Assembly (NCBI GenBank): GCA_031404815.1
Contig: JANNIH010000087.1
Location: forward strand, 1-64,000
DNA: 64,000 nt
From: DASYKS01 sp031404815
GTDB taxonomy: Bacteria; Acidobacteriota; Thermoanaerobaculia; Multivoradales; UBA5704
Direction: 5' to 3'
The translations under genes and the position numbers were made by a program. Of this stretch, positions 16,852 through 24,132 are shown piece after piece (positions within the stretch are counted from its first letter, which is position 1; the number at the start of each line of letters is the position of its first letter). Under the pieces are notes generated by a model. It had not been told where the DNA came from. It searched no databases and was given only the letters and a program-made list of their open reading frames with translations.

Positions 16852-17271
16852 TCAAAGCAACGGATTGACTACGCGAACGAGTCCGTAGACCTGATGGTGA
16901 TTGAGATCTTCGGAATACAGAGTAGACACTCCGACCGAAGCTGCGGCCTGGATGATCGATGCGTCCCAGAAGGAAATCTTGAAGCGGCTCTCGACAAGAA
17001 GCGCTTGAAGAATCGATTCTCCGGAATTGACCACCACTTCCCAGCTCAAATAATCCCTGACGATCTGGGCCGCCTCTTCGGCCGGAATCGGGCTCTTGGC
17101 CTTCCGTCGAATATTGACGTAGAACTCTTGGAGCACTTGGGTGCTCAAAACGCCATTGCCTTCATCCCAAAGCCTCGCGACGAGGTCCTTGGCTCGCTCG
17201 TGCTTCTCCCCACTTCCCCGGTCGTGCGCATAGACCAGGACATTGGTGTCCAAGAAGCACCTATCGGTCAT
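16852..17271 (-). CDS. PIN-domain ribonuclease toxin (VapC-like)
   Basis: A 139-residue intact PIN protein, presumed RNase toxin. The acidic metal-site residues are visible: D8 in 'CFLDTNVLVYAHD', Glu in 'VLQEFYVNI', D in 'FKISFWDASIIQAA' (about residue 103) and D in 'TLYSEDLNH' (about 121). Its ATG overlaps the end of the antitoxin gene by 11 bp, the usual VapBC order. A 162-bp block covering its first codons and the antitoxin's 3' half recurs at 24133-24294. Confidence 0.9.
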   Translation of the reverse strand: MTDRCFLDTNVLVYAHDRGSGEKHERAKDLVARLWDEGNGVLSTQVLQEFYVNIRRKAKSPIPAEEAAQIVRDYLSWEVVVNSGESILQALLVESRFKISFWDASIIQAAASVGVSTLYSEDLNHHQVYGLVRVVNPLL

Positions 17272-17494
17272 GTAGCTCGCCGCGAGAGGCGGGAGGTGCC
17301 CAATTGAGGTCGTACCCGTGTTTCAAACGGGACAGCGCACGCGCTTTGGCCGCGTCATATCCAGGCTTCGCCCCGACCAGATCCTTTAGAGCTTCGCTCA
17401 GAAGCTGGTCCAGCGAGAGGCCGCGTTGGGCCGCCAAAGCGCGAGCGGCTTCAACCACAGCGTTGTCCATTTCGAGGAGGATCCCGGTCGTCAT
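17261..17494 (-). CDS. VapB-like antitoxin
   Basis: A 77-residue antitoxin paired with the PIN toxin. 'DNAVVEAARALAAQRGLSLD' and 'QLLSEALKDLVGAK' give a ribbon-helix-helix-like N-terminal half. The C-terminal 'GYDLNWAPPASRGELHDR' tail is the probable toxin-binding part. A GAGGGA ribosome site precedes the ATG. Its 3' half is duplicated, at about 90% identity by eye, inside the mosaic at 24133-24335. Confidence 0.85.
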   Translation of the reverse strand: MTTGILLEMDNAVVEAARALAAQRGLSLDQLLSEALKDLVGAKPGYDAAKARALSRLKHGYDLNWAPPASRGELHDR

Positions 17495-17635
17495 CGTACA
17501 GTTCCCTCAGCGTCAGAGACTACGGTTGTCGGGAATCCCCGTCAAATCGCATGGTTGTTCTCCCCTCTACCGCCAGGGCCCTTTGCGCGAGGGGCAGGGT
17601 GAGCTGAGAAACCGGAGCACTTTGGCGGACGCTGT

Positions 17636-18087
17636 TCACTCCGAAGCCCCAACCAGCCCCGCGATCGCCGCCTCGATCTCGGCTTCGGACTGGCCCATCT
17701 CTAGAAGCAGACTCCGGTAATTCGCCGAAAACAGTTGCCGGTGTGGATGCTCGAATCCGGTACGCCGCTCGAACTCGAGGACGATCGCGAGCGCCTGCCC
17801 GGTGGCCGCCCTGTACGCCTCGAAAGCAGCGACCACCCCGAGCGCCGCGGCGTGCTCCTCGCTGGGAAACGCACCGCAGCGCTCGCCGATCAGCAGAATC
17901 ACCGCGTCGCACTGCTCAATGTAGGCCCGAAGCTGTTCGAGCAACGTCGCCGAGCCCTGGCGGAAGTGTTCCTGGTCCCGCACCTCCAGCTCCTTGCGCC
18001 GCAGCACCCGGGCGAGCTCGACCCGGTAGGAGCCCAACTCCCGCGTGACCGCCGAGAGGAAGATGCGATAGGTGACGGGGCGGTCAT
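17636..18087 (-). pseudogene. STAND protein remnant: DUF4062-like head joined to a TPR tail
   Basis: Residues of the N-terminal part (YRIFLSAVTRELGSYRVELA, then EQLRAYIEQCDAVILLIGERCG) match the DUF4062/TIR-like domain found at the front of bacterial NLR-like proteins. It then runs straight into 'VLEFERRTGFEHPHRQLFSA' and 'ANYRSLLLEMGQSEAEIEAA', which is the C-terminal tail of TPR proteins such as the intact STAND gene at 24886-27675. The NB-ARC ATPase and the TPR array that should lie between are gone. The ATG at 18087, which sits at the conserved distance from the shared promoter block, is out of frame with the head domain, so a second lesion lies in the first ten codons. Confidence 0.75.
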
Positions 18088-18119
18088 TGCGTGGTTGAGC
18101 GTTTGAGTGTAGCGCAGGG
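18088..18119 (-). promoter_or_regulatory. Shared STAND promoter/leader block, copy 1
   Basis: On the minus strand: CTGCGCTACACT, a short spacer, GCTCAACCACGC, then the ATG. The same block precedes the starts at 19906 and 27675. TACACT is the probable -10, and there is no Shine-Dalgarno sequence. Confidence 0.6.
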
Positions 18120-18139
18120 ACTCTTGCTCCTGGGAACGT

Positions 18140-18145
18140 TATACT
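18140..18145 (+). promoter_or_regulatory. -10 box immediately before the MntA start
   Basis: TATACT ends 7 nt before the ATG at 18152, with no ribosome site between, so transcription would begin at or within a base or two of the A of the start codon (leaderless mRNA). No convincing -35 is visible. Confidence 0.4.
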
Positions 18146-18151
18146 CGTTTC

Positions 18152-18583
18152 ATGACCGCGGTCCTCATCGGCACGCAAGCAGCGGCAGGCAAGCTGCGGG
18201 AGCAGCTTGGCGCCCGTGCCGAAGCCGAAGGGATCGTTGCGGCCTGGCTGTTCGGAAGCGTGGCCCGAGGTACCGCACGGCCGGATAGTGACGTCGACGT
18301 GGGGGTCCTCTACCGGGAGGCCCCGCCCAGGACACTCAAGGGGATTGGGCGTGTTTTCGGGCTGGAAGAGGATCTCGCCGAGGCGACCGGCCTCCCCGTC
18401 CAAGTCGTCAACCTCAACCAGGCTCCGGTGGACTTGATTGTCCGCGTGCTCCGGGACGGCAAGCTGCTACTCGATCGCGACCCTTTGCGCCGCATCGGCT
18501 TTGAAGTGGCCTCACGCAATGAGTTCTGGGACCTCGAGCCCTACCTCCGCCTCTATCGAGGGCAGAGCGTCACACGCCCATGA
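18152..18583 (+). CDS. mntA: MntA-type nucleotidyltransferase antitoxin
   Basis: A 143-residue minimal nucleotidyltransferase. The G-S-x10-D-x-D motif is complete (G35-S36, D47, D49, in LFGSVARGTARPDSDVDVG). In the HepT/MntA systems this enzyme modifies the toxin by adding AMP units to a tyrosine near the HEPN active site, silencing it. Its stop overlaps the HepT start by four bases (ATGA), the standard order antitoxin then toxin. The pair looks intact. Confidence 0.9.
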   Translation: MTAVLIGTQAAAGKLREQLGARAEAEGIVAAWLFGSVARGTARPDSDVDVGVLYREAPPRTLKGIGRVFGLEEDLAEATGLPVQVVNLNQAPVDLIVRVLRDGKLLLDRDPLRRIGFEVASRNEFWDLEPYLRLYRGQSVTRP

Positions 18584-18996
18584 TCGATACCGATCTCATC
18601 GGCAAGAAGCTTGTCGTCATCGAGACCTGCGTCCACGAGCTGAAGACCCTGGGCCGCCCGGCAGAGATCCGAACCGATATCCGAGAGTTTCGGTTCGAAG
18701 CCTACACGATCCAAATCTCGATCCAGGCGGCCCTGGACGTGGCTGCGCACATTGTCTCGGGTGAGCGCATGGGCGAACCGCGTACGAACCGCCAGCTCTT
18801 CGAGCTCTTGGTGCGCAACCGTTGGCTTCCCGAAGAACTCGCTACCACTCTGCATGGCATGGTGGGTTTCCGCAACATCCTCGTCCATGGCTACGAGATT
18901 GTCGATCCCGTGGTGGTCGAGGACATCGCACTCCATCACCTCGACGACCTTCTCACTTTCGTGGCGGCGATCCGGGCGCGTCTGAACGCGGCGTGA
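18580..18996 (+). CDS. hepT: HepT-like HEPN ribonuclease toxin
   Basis: A 138-residue all-helical HEPN protein of the DUF86/HepT type. The catalytic R-x4-H-x-Y motif is intact as RNILVHGY (R98, H103, Y105). The tyrosine is the known target of MntA modification in characterised systems. It is translationally coupled to the nucleotidyltransferase upstream. Such toxins cleave RNA or tRNA and arrest growth. Confidence 0.9.
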   Translation: MIDTDLIGKKLVVIETCVHELKTLGRPAEIRTDIREFRFEAYTIQISIQAALDVAAHIVSGERMGEPRTNRQLFELLVRNRWLPEELATTLHGMVGFRNILVHGYEIVDPVVVEDIALHHLDDLLTFVAAIRARLNAA

Positions 18997-19032
18997 TCCG
19001 GACCGGCACCGCGACCGCCGCCTCGATCTGGA

Positions 19033-19295
19033 TTAGTGGATGTCACGCCATTCTGCGGCCGAGACCCAGGGTGTGAGGTGGTCGACGTTGGTCGTGGCGA
19101 CGACGACATCCGGTGATCCGAACGTGAGCGCCTGCCCTGCGAGGATCATGTCGCCATCGATCGCTTTGTCGCTCGCCGCCGGCATCCCTCTCTGGCGAGC
19201 GAGCGCCCAGAGTGCCGCTTGGCGGATGGCTGCGGTCGAAAATGGGAGGTGACCAAACCGAGCGGCCCGGCATCCAGAAAAACGATTCGGCTCAC
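19033..19295 (-). pseudogene. PIN-domain toxin with the middle deleted
   Basis: Starts GTG at 19295, overlapping the antitoxin stop (GTGA), with 'SRIVFLDAGPLGLVT', the first strand and Asp of a PIN domain. Near 19245 the frame changes and the C-terminal half follows: 'LPFSTAAIRQAALWALARQ', 'MPAASDKAIDGDMILAGQA', 'VVATTNVDHLTPWVSAAEW'. About 60-70 residues that should separate the two are missing. The antitoxin gene upstream is intact. Confidence 0.8.
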
Positions 19296-19576
19296 CAGGT
19301 CCAGCCCTTCTTCTCCTTAGGAAACAGCTTCCGATCCGAAAGCCGATCTTCATCCAGAACCCGGATCAGGTACTCGCCGGTCTCCTTTTGCTCCTCTGCA
19401 TCCCCGTGGTTGATCCACGAGTCGATCAATGCCGAGAGCGCAGCGGCTCGGTTCTCTACCGGTAATTGGCTCTCGAGGAGGCTTCGGGTGTACTGCTCAA
19501 CCGGAAGGCCTTGGCCGGCAGCGAGCTCGGTCAGGCGTCGCTCCAAATTGGGAGTCAACTCAAGGGTAAGGGTCAC
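19292..19576 (-). CDS. Antitoxin of the broken PIN pair
   Basis: A 94-residue protein from GTG at 19576. It begins with a strand typical of ribbon-helix-helix-like antitoxins (TLTLELTPNLERRLTELAAG), then 'LPVEQYTRSLLESQLP', with a charged C-terminal part ending KEKKGWTW. An ATG further upstream would add 13 residues without conservation. Its stop overlaps the GTG of the PIN remnant. It is probably an orphan antitoxin now. Confidence 0.75.
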   Translation of the reverse strand: MTLTLELTPNLERRLTELAAGQGLPVEQYTRSLLESQLPVENRAAALSALIDSWINHGDAEEQKETGEYLIRVLDEDRLSDRKLFPKEKKGWTW

Positions 19577-19598
19577 AGGACACCTCTGGAGGGCGGAT

Positions 19599-19664
19599 TC
19601 AAAGAGCCCGGTCAATTCTAAACCAGAGCGCGAGTGTGTTGGTGTCGAGAAGTAAAGGACTCAT
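19599..19664 (-). pseudogene. PIN toxin N-terminal stub
   Basis: Twenty-one codons, MSPLLLDTNTLALWFRIDRAL, then TGA. This is the opening of a VapC-like PIN protein with its first catalytic Asp. Its ATG overlaps the stop of the mosaic gene upstream (GATGA), as a toxin start overlaps its antitoxin. The rest of the toxin is absent. Confidence 0.6.
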
Positions 19665-19906
19665 CGGTCCTCTTCTTCAGCCAGACTCGCGAAGCGAATC
19701 GGATGCTCACTCCGGAAGGTCTCGAATCCGTCAAGGACCGCTCCCTCCTCTGGCGACAGAGGCATCGCGACCACCACCTCGATCTCGGCGTCGGACTTGC
19801 CCATCGCCTGAAGCAGGCCCCGGTAGTTCGCCGAAACGACCTCCAGATGCGGATGCTCGTGCCCGGTGCGGCGCGTGAAGTCGAGGAAGATCTCAGAAGT
19901 CGCCAT
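19661..19906 (-). pseudogene. Mosaic reading frame: STAND tail fused to an antitoxin end
   Basis: An open 81-codon frame with two unrelated parts. The first 45 residues (IFLDFTRRTGHEHPHLEVVS, ANYRGLLQAMGKSDAEIE) are the C-terminal tail of TPR-type STAND proteins, here placed directly behind a start codon and the shared STAND promoter block. The last 32 (SPEEGAVLDGFETFRSEHPI then RFASLAEEEDR) look like the end of a small antitoxin and are followed by an overlapping PIN start. Between them both original genes have lost most of their length. The frame is intact, so a short chimeric peptide could be made, but no function can be assigned. Confidence 0.6.
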
Positions 19907-19938
19907 GGCGTGGTTGAGAGAAGAGTGTAGCGCAGCGG
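19907..19938 (-). promoter_or_regulatory. Shared STAND promoter/leader block, copy 2
   Basis: Minus strand: CTGCGCTACACT, spacer, CTCTCAACCACGCC, then the ATG at 19906. It is the same block as at 18088-18119 and 27676-27705, although the gene body behind it is only a tail. Confidence 0.6.
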
Positions 19939-19995
19939 GCTGCACCCTTCGAGCCCGCCGGGTGCTTTCGACGGTGGATTGCGGCTCTCGGTGCC

Positions 19996-20294
19996 GGAGA
20001 TCGGGATGCGGAGAAGGAGATGCGCTCGCGAAGCCGGAGAGCGGCTTTGCGCGCCGAAACGCCGAATTGCGCCGACGGGGTCGCGATCTCCGCCGTGGAT
20101 AGCCGCTATCGGTGGCGGATAGCCGCTATCGGGACGGGGATAAGCCAGATCCGCGCCGGATAGTCGCTATCTGGGCTGGATAGCCGCTATCCGTGCCGGG
20201 ATAGCGCATCTCGCTGGCGGATAGCCGCTATCCGAGCGGGGATAAGCCAGATCTGCGCCGGATAGCCGCTATCCACGGCGGATAGCGGCTATCC
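19996..20294. repeat. Array of ~15 palindromic units with 20-21 bp period
   Basis: This occupies most of the 480-bp gap between the mosaic gene and fhs. The core unit is GGATAGC-C-GCTATCC, a 7+1+7 perfect palindrome. Ten clear units start at 20097, 20117, 20137, 20158, 20178, 20198, 20219, 20238, 20260 and 20280; variants are GGGATAAGCCAGATC (twice) and one central CGG. Degenerate units in the same register start near 19996, 20016, 20036, 20056 and 20077. The spacing is two helical turns. No gene is visible in it. It could be a protein-binding array, an iteron-like element or a string of RNA hairpins. Confidence 0.85.
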
Positions 20295-20388
20295 GCCGCC
20301 GCTTGCCGATCGCGCGCGCCGAGAGTAGAGATCCTCCCGCGCCGACGATTATCGGACACGGGAGAACGTCGGCCGCCTTACGGTAGCG

Positions 20389-22062
20389 CTAGAACAGCCC
20401 CACCACCCTACCGTTCTCGTCCAGATCGATCGACTGCGCCGACGGGACCTTCGGCAGGCCCGGCATGGTCATCACATCGCCGCAGACCATGACCACGAAT
20501 TCGGCTCCGGCGGCGAGGCGCACCTCGCGGATGTCGAGCTTGTGGCCGGTGGGCGCGGCGCGGCGCGTGGCGTCGGTCGAGAACGAGTACTGGGTCTTCG
20601 CCACACAGACCGGATAGTGGCCGTAGCCGTCGGCCTGGAGGCGGTCGATCTGGGTACGCGCCTTGCTGTCGGCGATGACTCCGTCGGCGCGGTAGATCGT
20701 CTTCGCGATCTTTTCGACTTTCTCCCAGAGCGTGTCGGCATCCTCATAGACGAAGCGAAAGGTCGAGGGGCGCTCGCACAGCTCGACCACGATCTCCGCG
20801 AGGTCGGTCGCCCCCGCTCCGCCGTCGGCCCAATGGCTGGCGAGCGCCACCTTGACGCCGAGCTTCGCCATCTTCTCTTCGACCAACGCGATCTCGGCCG
20901 CGGTGTCGGAGGAGAACCGGTTGATCGCCACCACGGTCGCGAGGCCGTAGCCGTTCTGAACGTTTTCGACGTGGCGTTCCAGGTTCACGATCCCCTTTTC
21001 CAGCGCGTCGAGGTTCTCGGTGGTGAGCGTCTTTAGATCGGCACCGCCGTGGTACTTGAGCGCGCGGATCGTCGCCACCACCACCGCGGCCGCGGGGCGC
21101 AGCCCCGACTTCCGGCACTTGATGTCGATGAACTTCTCGGCGCCCAAGTCTGCGCCGAAACCGGCTTCGGTCACCACGTAGTCGGCGAGTTTGAGCGCCG
21201 CTTGGGTGGCGATCACCGAGTTGCAGCCATGGGCGATGTTGGCGAACGGCCCACCGTGCAGGATCGCCGGGTTGTTTTCGAGCGTCTGCACCAGGTTCGG
21301 CTGGAGGGCATCCTTGAGCAGCACGGTCATCGCGCCGTGGGCTTTCAAGTCGCGGGCGCGGATCGGCTTCCGGTCGCGGGTATAGGCGACCACGATGTTG
21401 CCCAACCGCTCCTTCAAATCGGCGAGCGAGGTGGCGAGGCAGAAGATCGCCATCACTTCGGACGCGACCACGATGTCGAAACCGTCCTGCCGCGGGTAGC
21501 CGTTGCCGAAGCCGCCCAAGCTCACCACAATCTCGCGCAGCGCCCGGTCGTTCATGTCCACCACCCGCTTCCAGGTGATCCGCCGGACGTCGATCCCGAG
21601 CTCGTTGCCGTGGTGGATGTGGTTGTCGAGCAGGGCGGCGAGCAGGTTGTTGGCCAGCGCGATCGCGTTGAAATCGCCGGTGAAGTGGAGGTTGATGTCC
21701 TCCATCGGCACCACCTGGGCAAAGCCGCCGCCGGCCGCCCCTCCCTTCATCCCGAACACCGGCCCCAGGCTCGGCTCACGCAGGCAGATCAGCGCCTTCT
21801 TGCCGATCTTGCACAAGGCATCGCCCAGGCCCACCGAGGTCGTGGTCTTCCCCTCGCCCGCGGGGGTCGGGGTCATCGCGGTGACCAGAATCAGCTTGCC
21901 GTCCGGCCGATCTTTCAACCCGGCGAGGTAGTCGAGCGAGATCTTCGCTTTGTAGTGGCCGTACGGTTCCAGGTGATCCGGAGCGATCCCGAGCCGCTCC
22001 TCTGCGACCTTCGAGATGCTCGTGAGCTTTGCCTGCTGTGCGATTTCGATATCCGACGCCAT
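20389..22062 (-). CDS. fhs: Formate--tetrahydrofolate ligase
   Basis: A 557-residue Fhs that makes 10-formyl-THF from formate, THF and ATP, feeding purine and formyl-Met synthesis or a one-carbon pathway. The ATP-binding signature TPTPAGEGKTTTSVGLGDAL starts at residue 64. 'REPSLGPVFGMKGGAAGGG' and 'HFTGDFNAIALANNLLAALL' are the family's conserved lines. Its length is normal and a GGAGG site precedes the ATG. It is a housekeeping gene standing alone inside an accessory block, with no fold gene beside it. Confidence 0.96.
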   Translation of the reverse strand: MASDIEIAQQAKLTSISKVAEERLGIAPDHLEPYGHYKAKISLDYLAGLKDRPDGKLILVTAMTPTPAGEGKTTTSVGLGDALCKIGKKALICLREPSLGPVFGMKGGAAGGGFAQVVPMEDINLHFTGDFNAIALANNLLAALLDNHIHHGNELGIDVRRITWKRVVDMNDRALREIVVSLGGFGNGYPRQDGFDIVVASEVMAIFCLATSLADLKERLGNIVVAYTRDRKPIRARDLKAHGAMTVLLKDALQPNLVQTLENNPAILHGGPFANIAHGCNSVIATQAALKLADYVVTEAGFGADLGAEKFIDIKCRKSGLRPAAAVVVATIRALKYHGGADLKTLTTENLDALEKGIVNLERHVENVQNGYGLATVVAINRFSSDTAAEIALVEEKMAKLGVKVALASHWADGGAGATDLAEIVVELCERPSTFRFVYEDADTLWEKVEKIAKTIYRADGVIADSKARTQIDRLQADGYGHYPVCVAKTQYSFSTDATRRAAPTGHKLDIREVRLAAGAEFVVMVCGDVMTMPGLPKVPSAQSIDLDENGRVVGLF

Positions 22063-22265
22063 GCTTCCTCCAAGGGATGAGCCCTACTGGTTCGACGCAG
22101 CGAAAAATCGGGCAAGTATCCCATTCCGGCGGCCTCCGCGGCCATCTCTTGGGCGCGACGGTTCGCATCTTGCGTGCAGAGCTCTATGACGACGCGTCCC
22201 GGAACCCAGGGCGTGGGCAGCGTCAGGTTGCATCTTAAAACCGAACCTGGAGGAGAACCCGGACC

Positions 22266-22700
22266 ATGACTCGACATCTCGCCTTCGCTTTCACTCTGGC
22301 TGCACTTCTTGCCGCCCTCGCCGCCCCGGCGGCGCAGGCGACCGATTGCACGATGAAATTCAGCCTAACCAGCTGGTCAATCTTCTACAAGACCAGCAAG
22401 GGGACCGGCACGATCAGCTGCAACAACGGCCAGTCGGTCTCCGTGCGCCTCGCGGGCAAAGGCGGCGGCCTGACCGCCGGCCGCTCGAAGGTCCGGGACG
22501 GCTTCGGCAAGTTCTCCGAAGTCGGAGATATCAAGGAGCTGTTCGGAACCTACGTTGCGGGAGGTGCCGCAGCGGGCGCCGGAAAATCCGTGGAAGCCCA
22601 GGCGCTAACCAAAGGCGAAGTGTCGCTCGCCCTGGCCGGCAATGGCACCGGCGTCGAGCTGGGGGTGAGTTTCGGCAAGTTCACGATCAGCCGGCGATAG
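22266..22700 (+). CDS. Small secreted protein of unknown function
   Basis: A 144-residue exported protein. A Sec signal (HLAFAFTLAALLAALAAPAA, cleavage after AQA) is followed by a mature domain of about 120 residues with two Cys (DCTMKF..., GTISCNN) that could pair, and Gly-rich strands ending 'GVELGVSFGKFTISRR', suggesting a β-sandwich or β-barrel. A strong ggaggag site precedes the ATG. A short GC hairpin (22708-22722) follows. I do not recognise the family. Confidence 0.75.
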   Translation: MTRHLAFAFTLAALLAALAAPAAQATDCTMKFSLTSWSIFYKTSKGTGTISCNNGQSVSVRLAGKGGGLTAGRSKVRDGFGKFSEVGDIKELFGTYVAGGAAAGAGKSVEAQALTKGEVSLALAGNGTGVELGVSFGKFTISRR

Positions 22701-22736
22701 CGGCCCGGCCGGCGAGGCCGGCTCCACCTTCCCAAG

Positions 22737-22771
22737 ATTATGCCGATCTGCATTATGCTGATCGGCATAAT
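22737..22771 (+). promoter_or_regulatory. Inverted/direct repeat at the AAA ATPase remnant promoter
   Basis: ATTATGCCGATC (22737-22748) and GATCGGCATAAT (22760-22771) are perfect 12-bp inverted repeats. A second direct copy ATTATGCTGATC (22753-22764) lies between. The right arm runs into the ATG at 22770. It looks like an operator with three half-sites. Confidence 0.6.
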
Positions 22772-23107
22772 GTTTTTCGTCAACCGGCGACCTGAGGTCC
22801 TGCTTCGCGTTGGTGGCAGAAAGATGCCCCGGAGTGGGACGTGATCAGCGAGTCGATCGACGGCGAACGACTGCTGCTCGGCGAGGTCAAATGGAGCGCG
22901 AAGCCGTTCGATCGGCGGGCGCTCGCACAAGCGATCGGCGAGCTGGCGGCTCGGCCGGCGCCACCGCTGGCTCCGCGATACGCGAGCCTGTCGGTCGTGC
23001 GGACGCTGTTCGTTCCGGAGTTCGCGGGCCGCGCGGTACCCGAACCCCACGAAGGCGTGAGGGTTGTGACTTTGGCCGATCTCTTCGCCTTGAGTCCGGA
23101 CGGGTAG
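22770..23107 (+). pseudogene. AAA ATPase (DUF234-type) remnant, centre deleted
   Basis: The start codon and first residues (MFFVNRRPE) resemble the beginning of archaeal-type AAA ATPases with a C-terminal DUF234/nuclease-like domain. After nine codons the reading changes frame and continues with that C-terminal domain: RWWQKDAPEWDVISES, 'GERLLLGEVKWSAKPFDRRA', 'LFVPEFAGRAVPEPHEGVRV'. The E-V-K of 'LGEVKW' fits a PD-(D/E)XK core. The Walker motifs and roughly 350 residues between are absent. The promoter repeat in front is undamaged. Confidence 0.7.
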
Positions 23108-23176
23108 CCCCTCGTGGCGCAGTCCTTCGACCGATAGAGCGCTCAGGCTGCTTCGGACAGGTGTAAACTCAAGCTC

Positions 23177-23509
23177 ATGAGCAACGCCGTCCTCACCCTC
23201 CACTTCCGCAACGAAGAGACGCTCCGCAACCTGGAGCAGGCCGCCGAAGCGCTGGGTGTTTCCAAGGATGAGTTTGCCGAATCGGCCATAGAGCGCGAGC
23301 TCGCTATGGGTATCGTCGGCCTTGAGGGTAGGTTGGTCCGAGTTCTCGACCAGCTGAAGTCGAATGGCCCCAGCGATCTCGAACGGAGCATCCAAGAGTT
23401 CGCTCAGAGCGAGGTGGATTTCGAGGACCCTCTCCGATCCCGCTTTGCCGAGTCTCCAGACGCCCATGGCATAGGAGCGCTGTTTGGCCACCCCGTGGAA
23501 CGAGGATGA
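23177..23509 (+). CDS. Antitoxin-like ribbon-helix-helix protein paired with Fic
   Basis: A 110-residue protein with an N-terminal strand (AVLTLHFRNEETLRNLEQAA) and a helix-turn-helix (LGVSKDEFAESAIERELA, residues 26-43) of the ribbon-helix-helix type. The rest is acidic and probably flexible. It overlaps the following Fic gene by 26 bp, an arrangement seen for Fic antitoxins. TAAACT ends 8 nt before the ATG with no ribosome site, so the transcript may be leaderless. Confidence 0.7.
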   Translation: MSNAVLTLHFRNEETLRNLEQAAEALGVSKDEFAESAIERELAMGIVGLEGRLVRVLDQLKSNGPSDLERSIQEFAQSEVDFEDPLRSRFAESPDAHGIGALFGHPVERG

Positions 23510-24122
23510 TCCTCGCGACGCGGCAGTAATCGTCCATAACCTCACTGATGTCCTCCGCAAGATCGCTCAGCAGGCTCGTTTTCGGCGAGCGCCAACCCTC
23601 TTGATGGCCCGCCAGTGGCACCGCCAAATCTACAAGGGTGTGGGTGTGCCCGTGTCCTACTACGTGGGCGAGATCCGGGACAGCGATTCGAGATTCCCCG
23701 AACTGTACGGCTACGAGGTTGGTGTTGGGGCACACCAGGGGATCGACTCAAGCCTTGTACCGCAGCAACTCGAAGACTTTGAAGCGGCCATGGAACGGGC
23801 GGTTGGCGTGCTCGATCCCATCATCCGCCCTGGCGACCTACCGGCCGATTTCGAGCTGCTCAGATCCGTCCTCACTCTCTGCGCCTATGCCCATGGCGAA
23901 TGGGTGCGCATCCATCCTTTCGCTAATGGAAACGGGAGAACCGCCCGGCTTTGGGCGAACTGGTGCGCCCTCCGCTATGGCTTGGCACCGTTCGTCAGAC
24001 TGAAGCCCAGACCGGAGGGTCTCTACTACGGCGTGGCTTCGGCGTCTTCAATGCAAGGCGATCACCAGCCAATGATCGCCGTGTTCGCTCGCATGCTGGA
24101 GCGGCATCTGGATGCTTCCTGA
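23484..24122 (+). CDS. Fic-family protein with Asn in the catalytic motif
   Basis: A 212-residue Fic-domain protein. The active-site motif is HPFANGNGRTAR at residues 144-155. The His and the GNGR anion hole are intact, but the usual acidic residue is Asn, as in 'mobile mystery protein B'-like Fic proteins. Metal binding and the preferred nucleotide may therefore differ from canonical AMP-transferases. No N-terminal S/T-x3-E-G motif is obvious, so inhibition probably comes from the upstream overlapping protein (class I-like arrangement). It appears intact. Confidence 0.85.
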   Translation: MATPWNEDDPRDAAVIVHNLTDVLRKIAQQARFRRAPTLLMARQWHRQIYKGVGVPVSYYVGEIRDSDSRFPELYGYEVGVGAHQGIDSSLVPQQLEDFEAAMERAVGVLDPIIRPGDLPADFELLRSVLTLCAYAHGEWVRIHPFANGNGRTARLWANWCALRYGLAPFVRLKPRPEGLYYGVASASSMQGDHQPMIAVFARMLERHLDAS

Positions 24123-24132
24123 CTTAGGCGCA

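Noticed and set aside
19996..20294. CRISPR array
   Set aside because: The period is 20-21 bp with palindromic units and almost no unique spacer; no cas genes are present.
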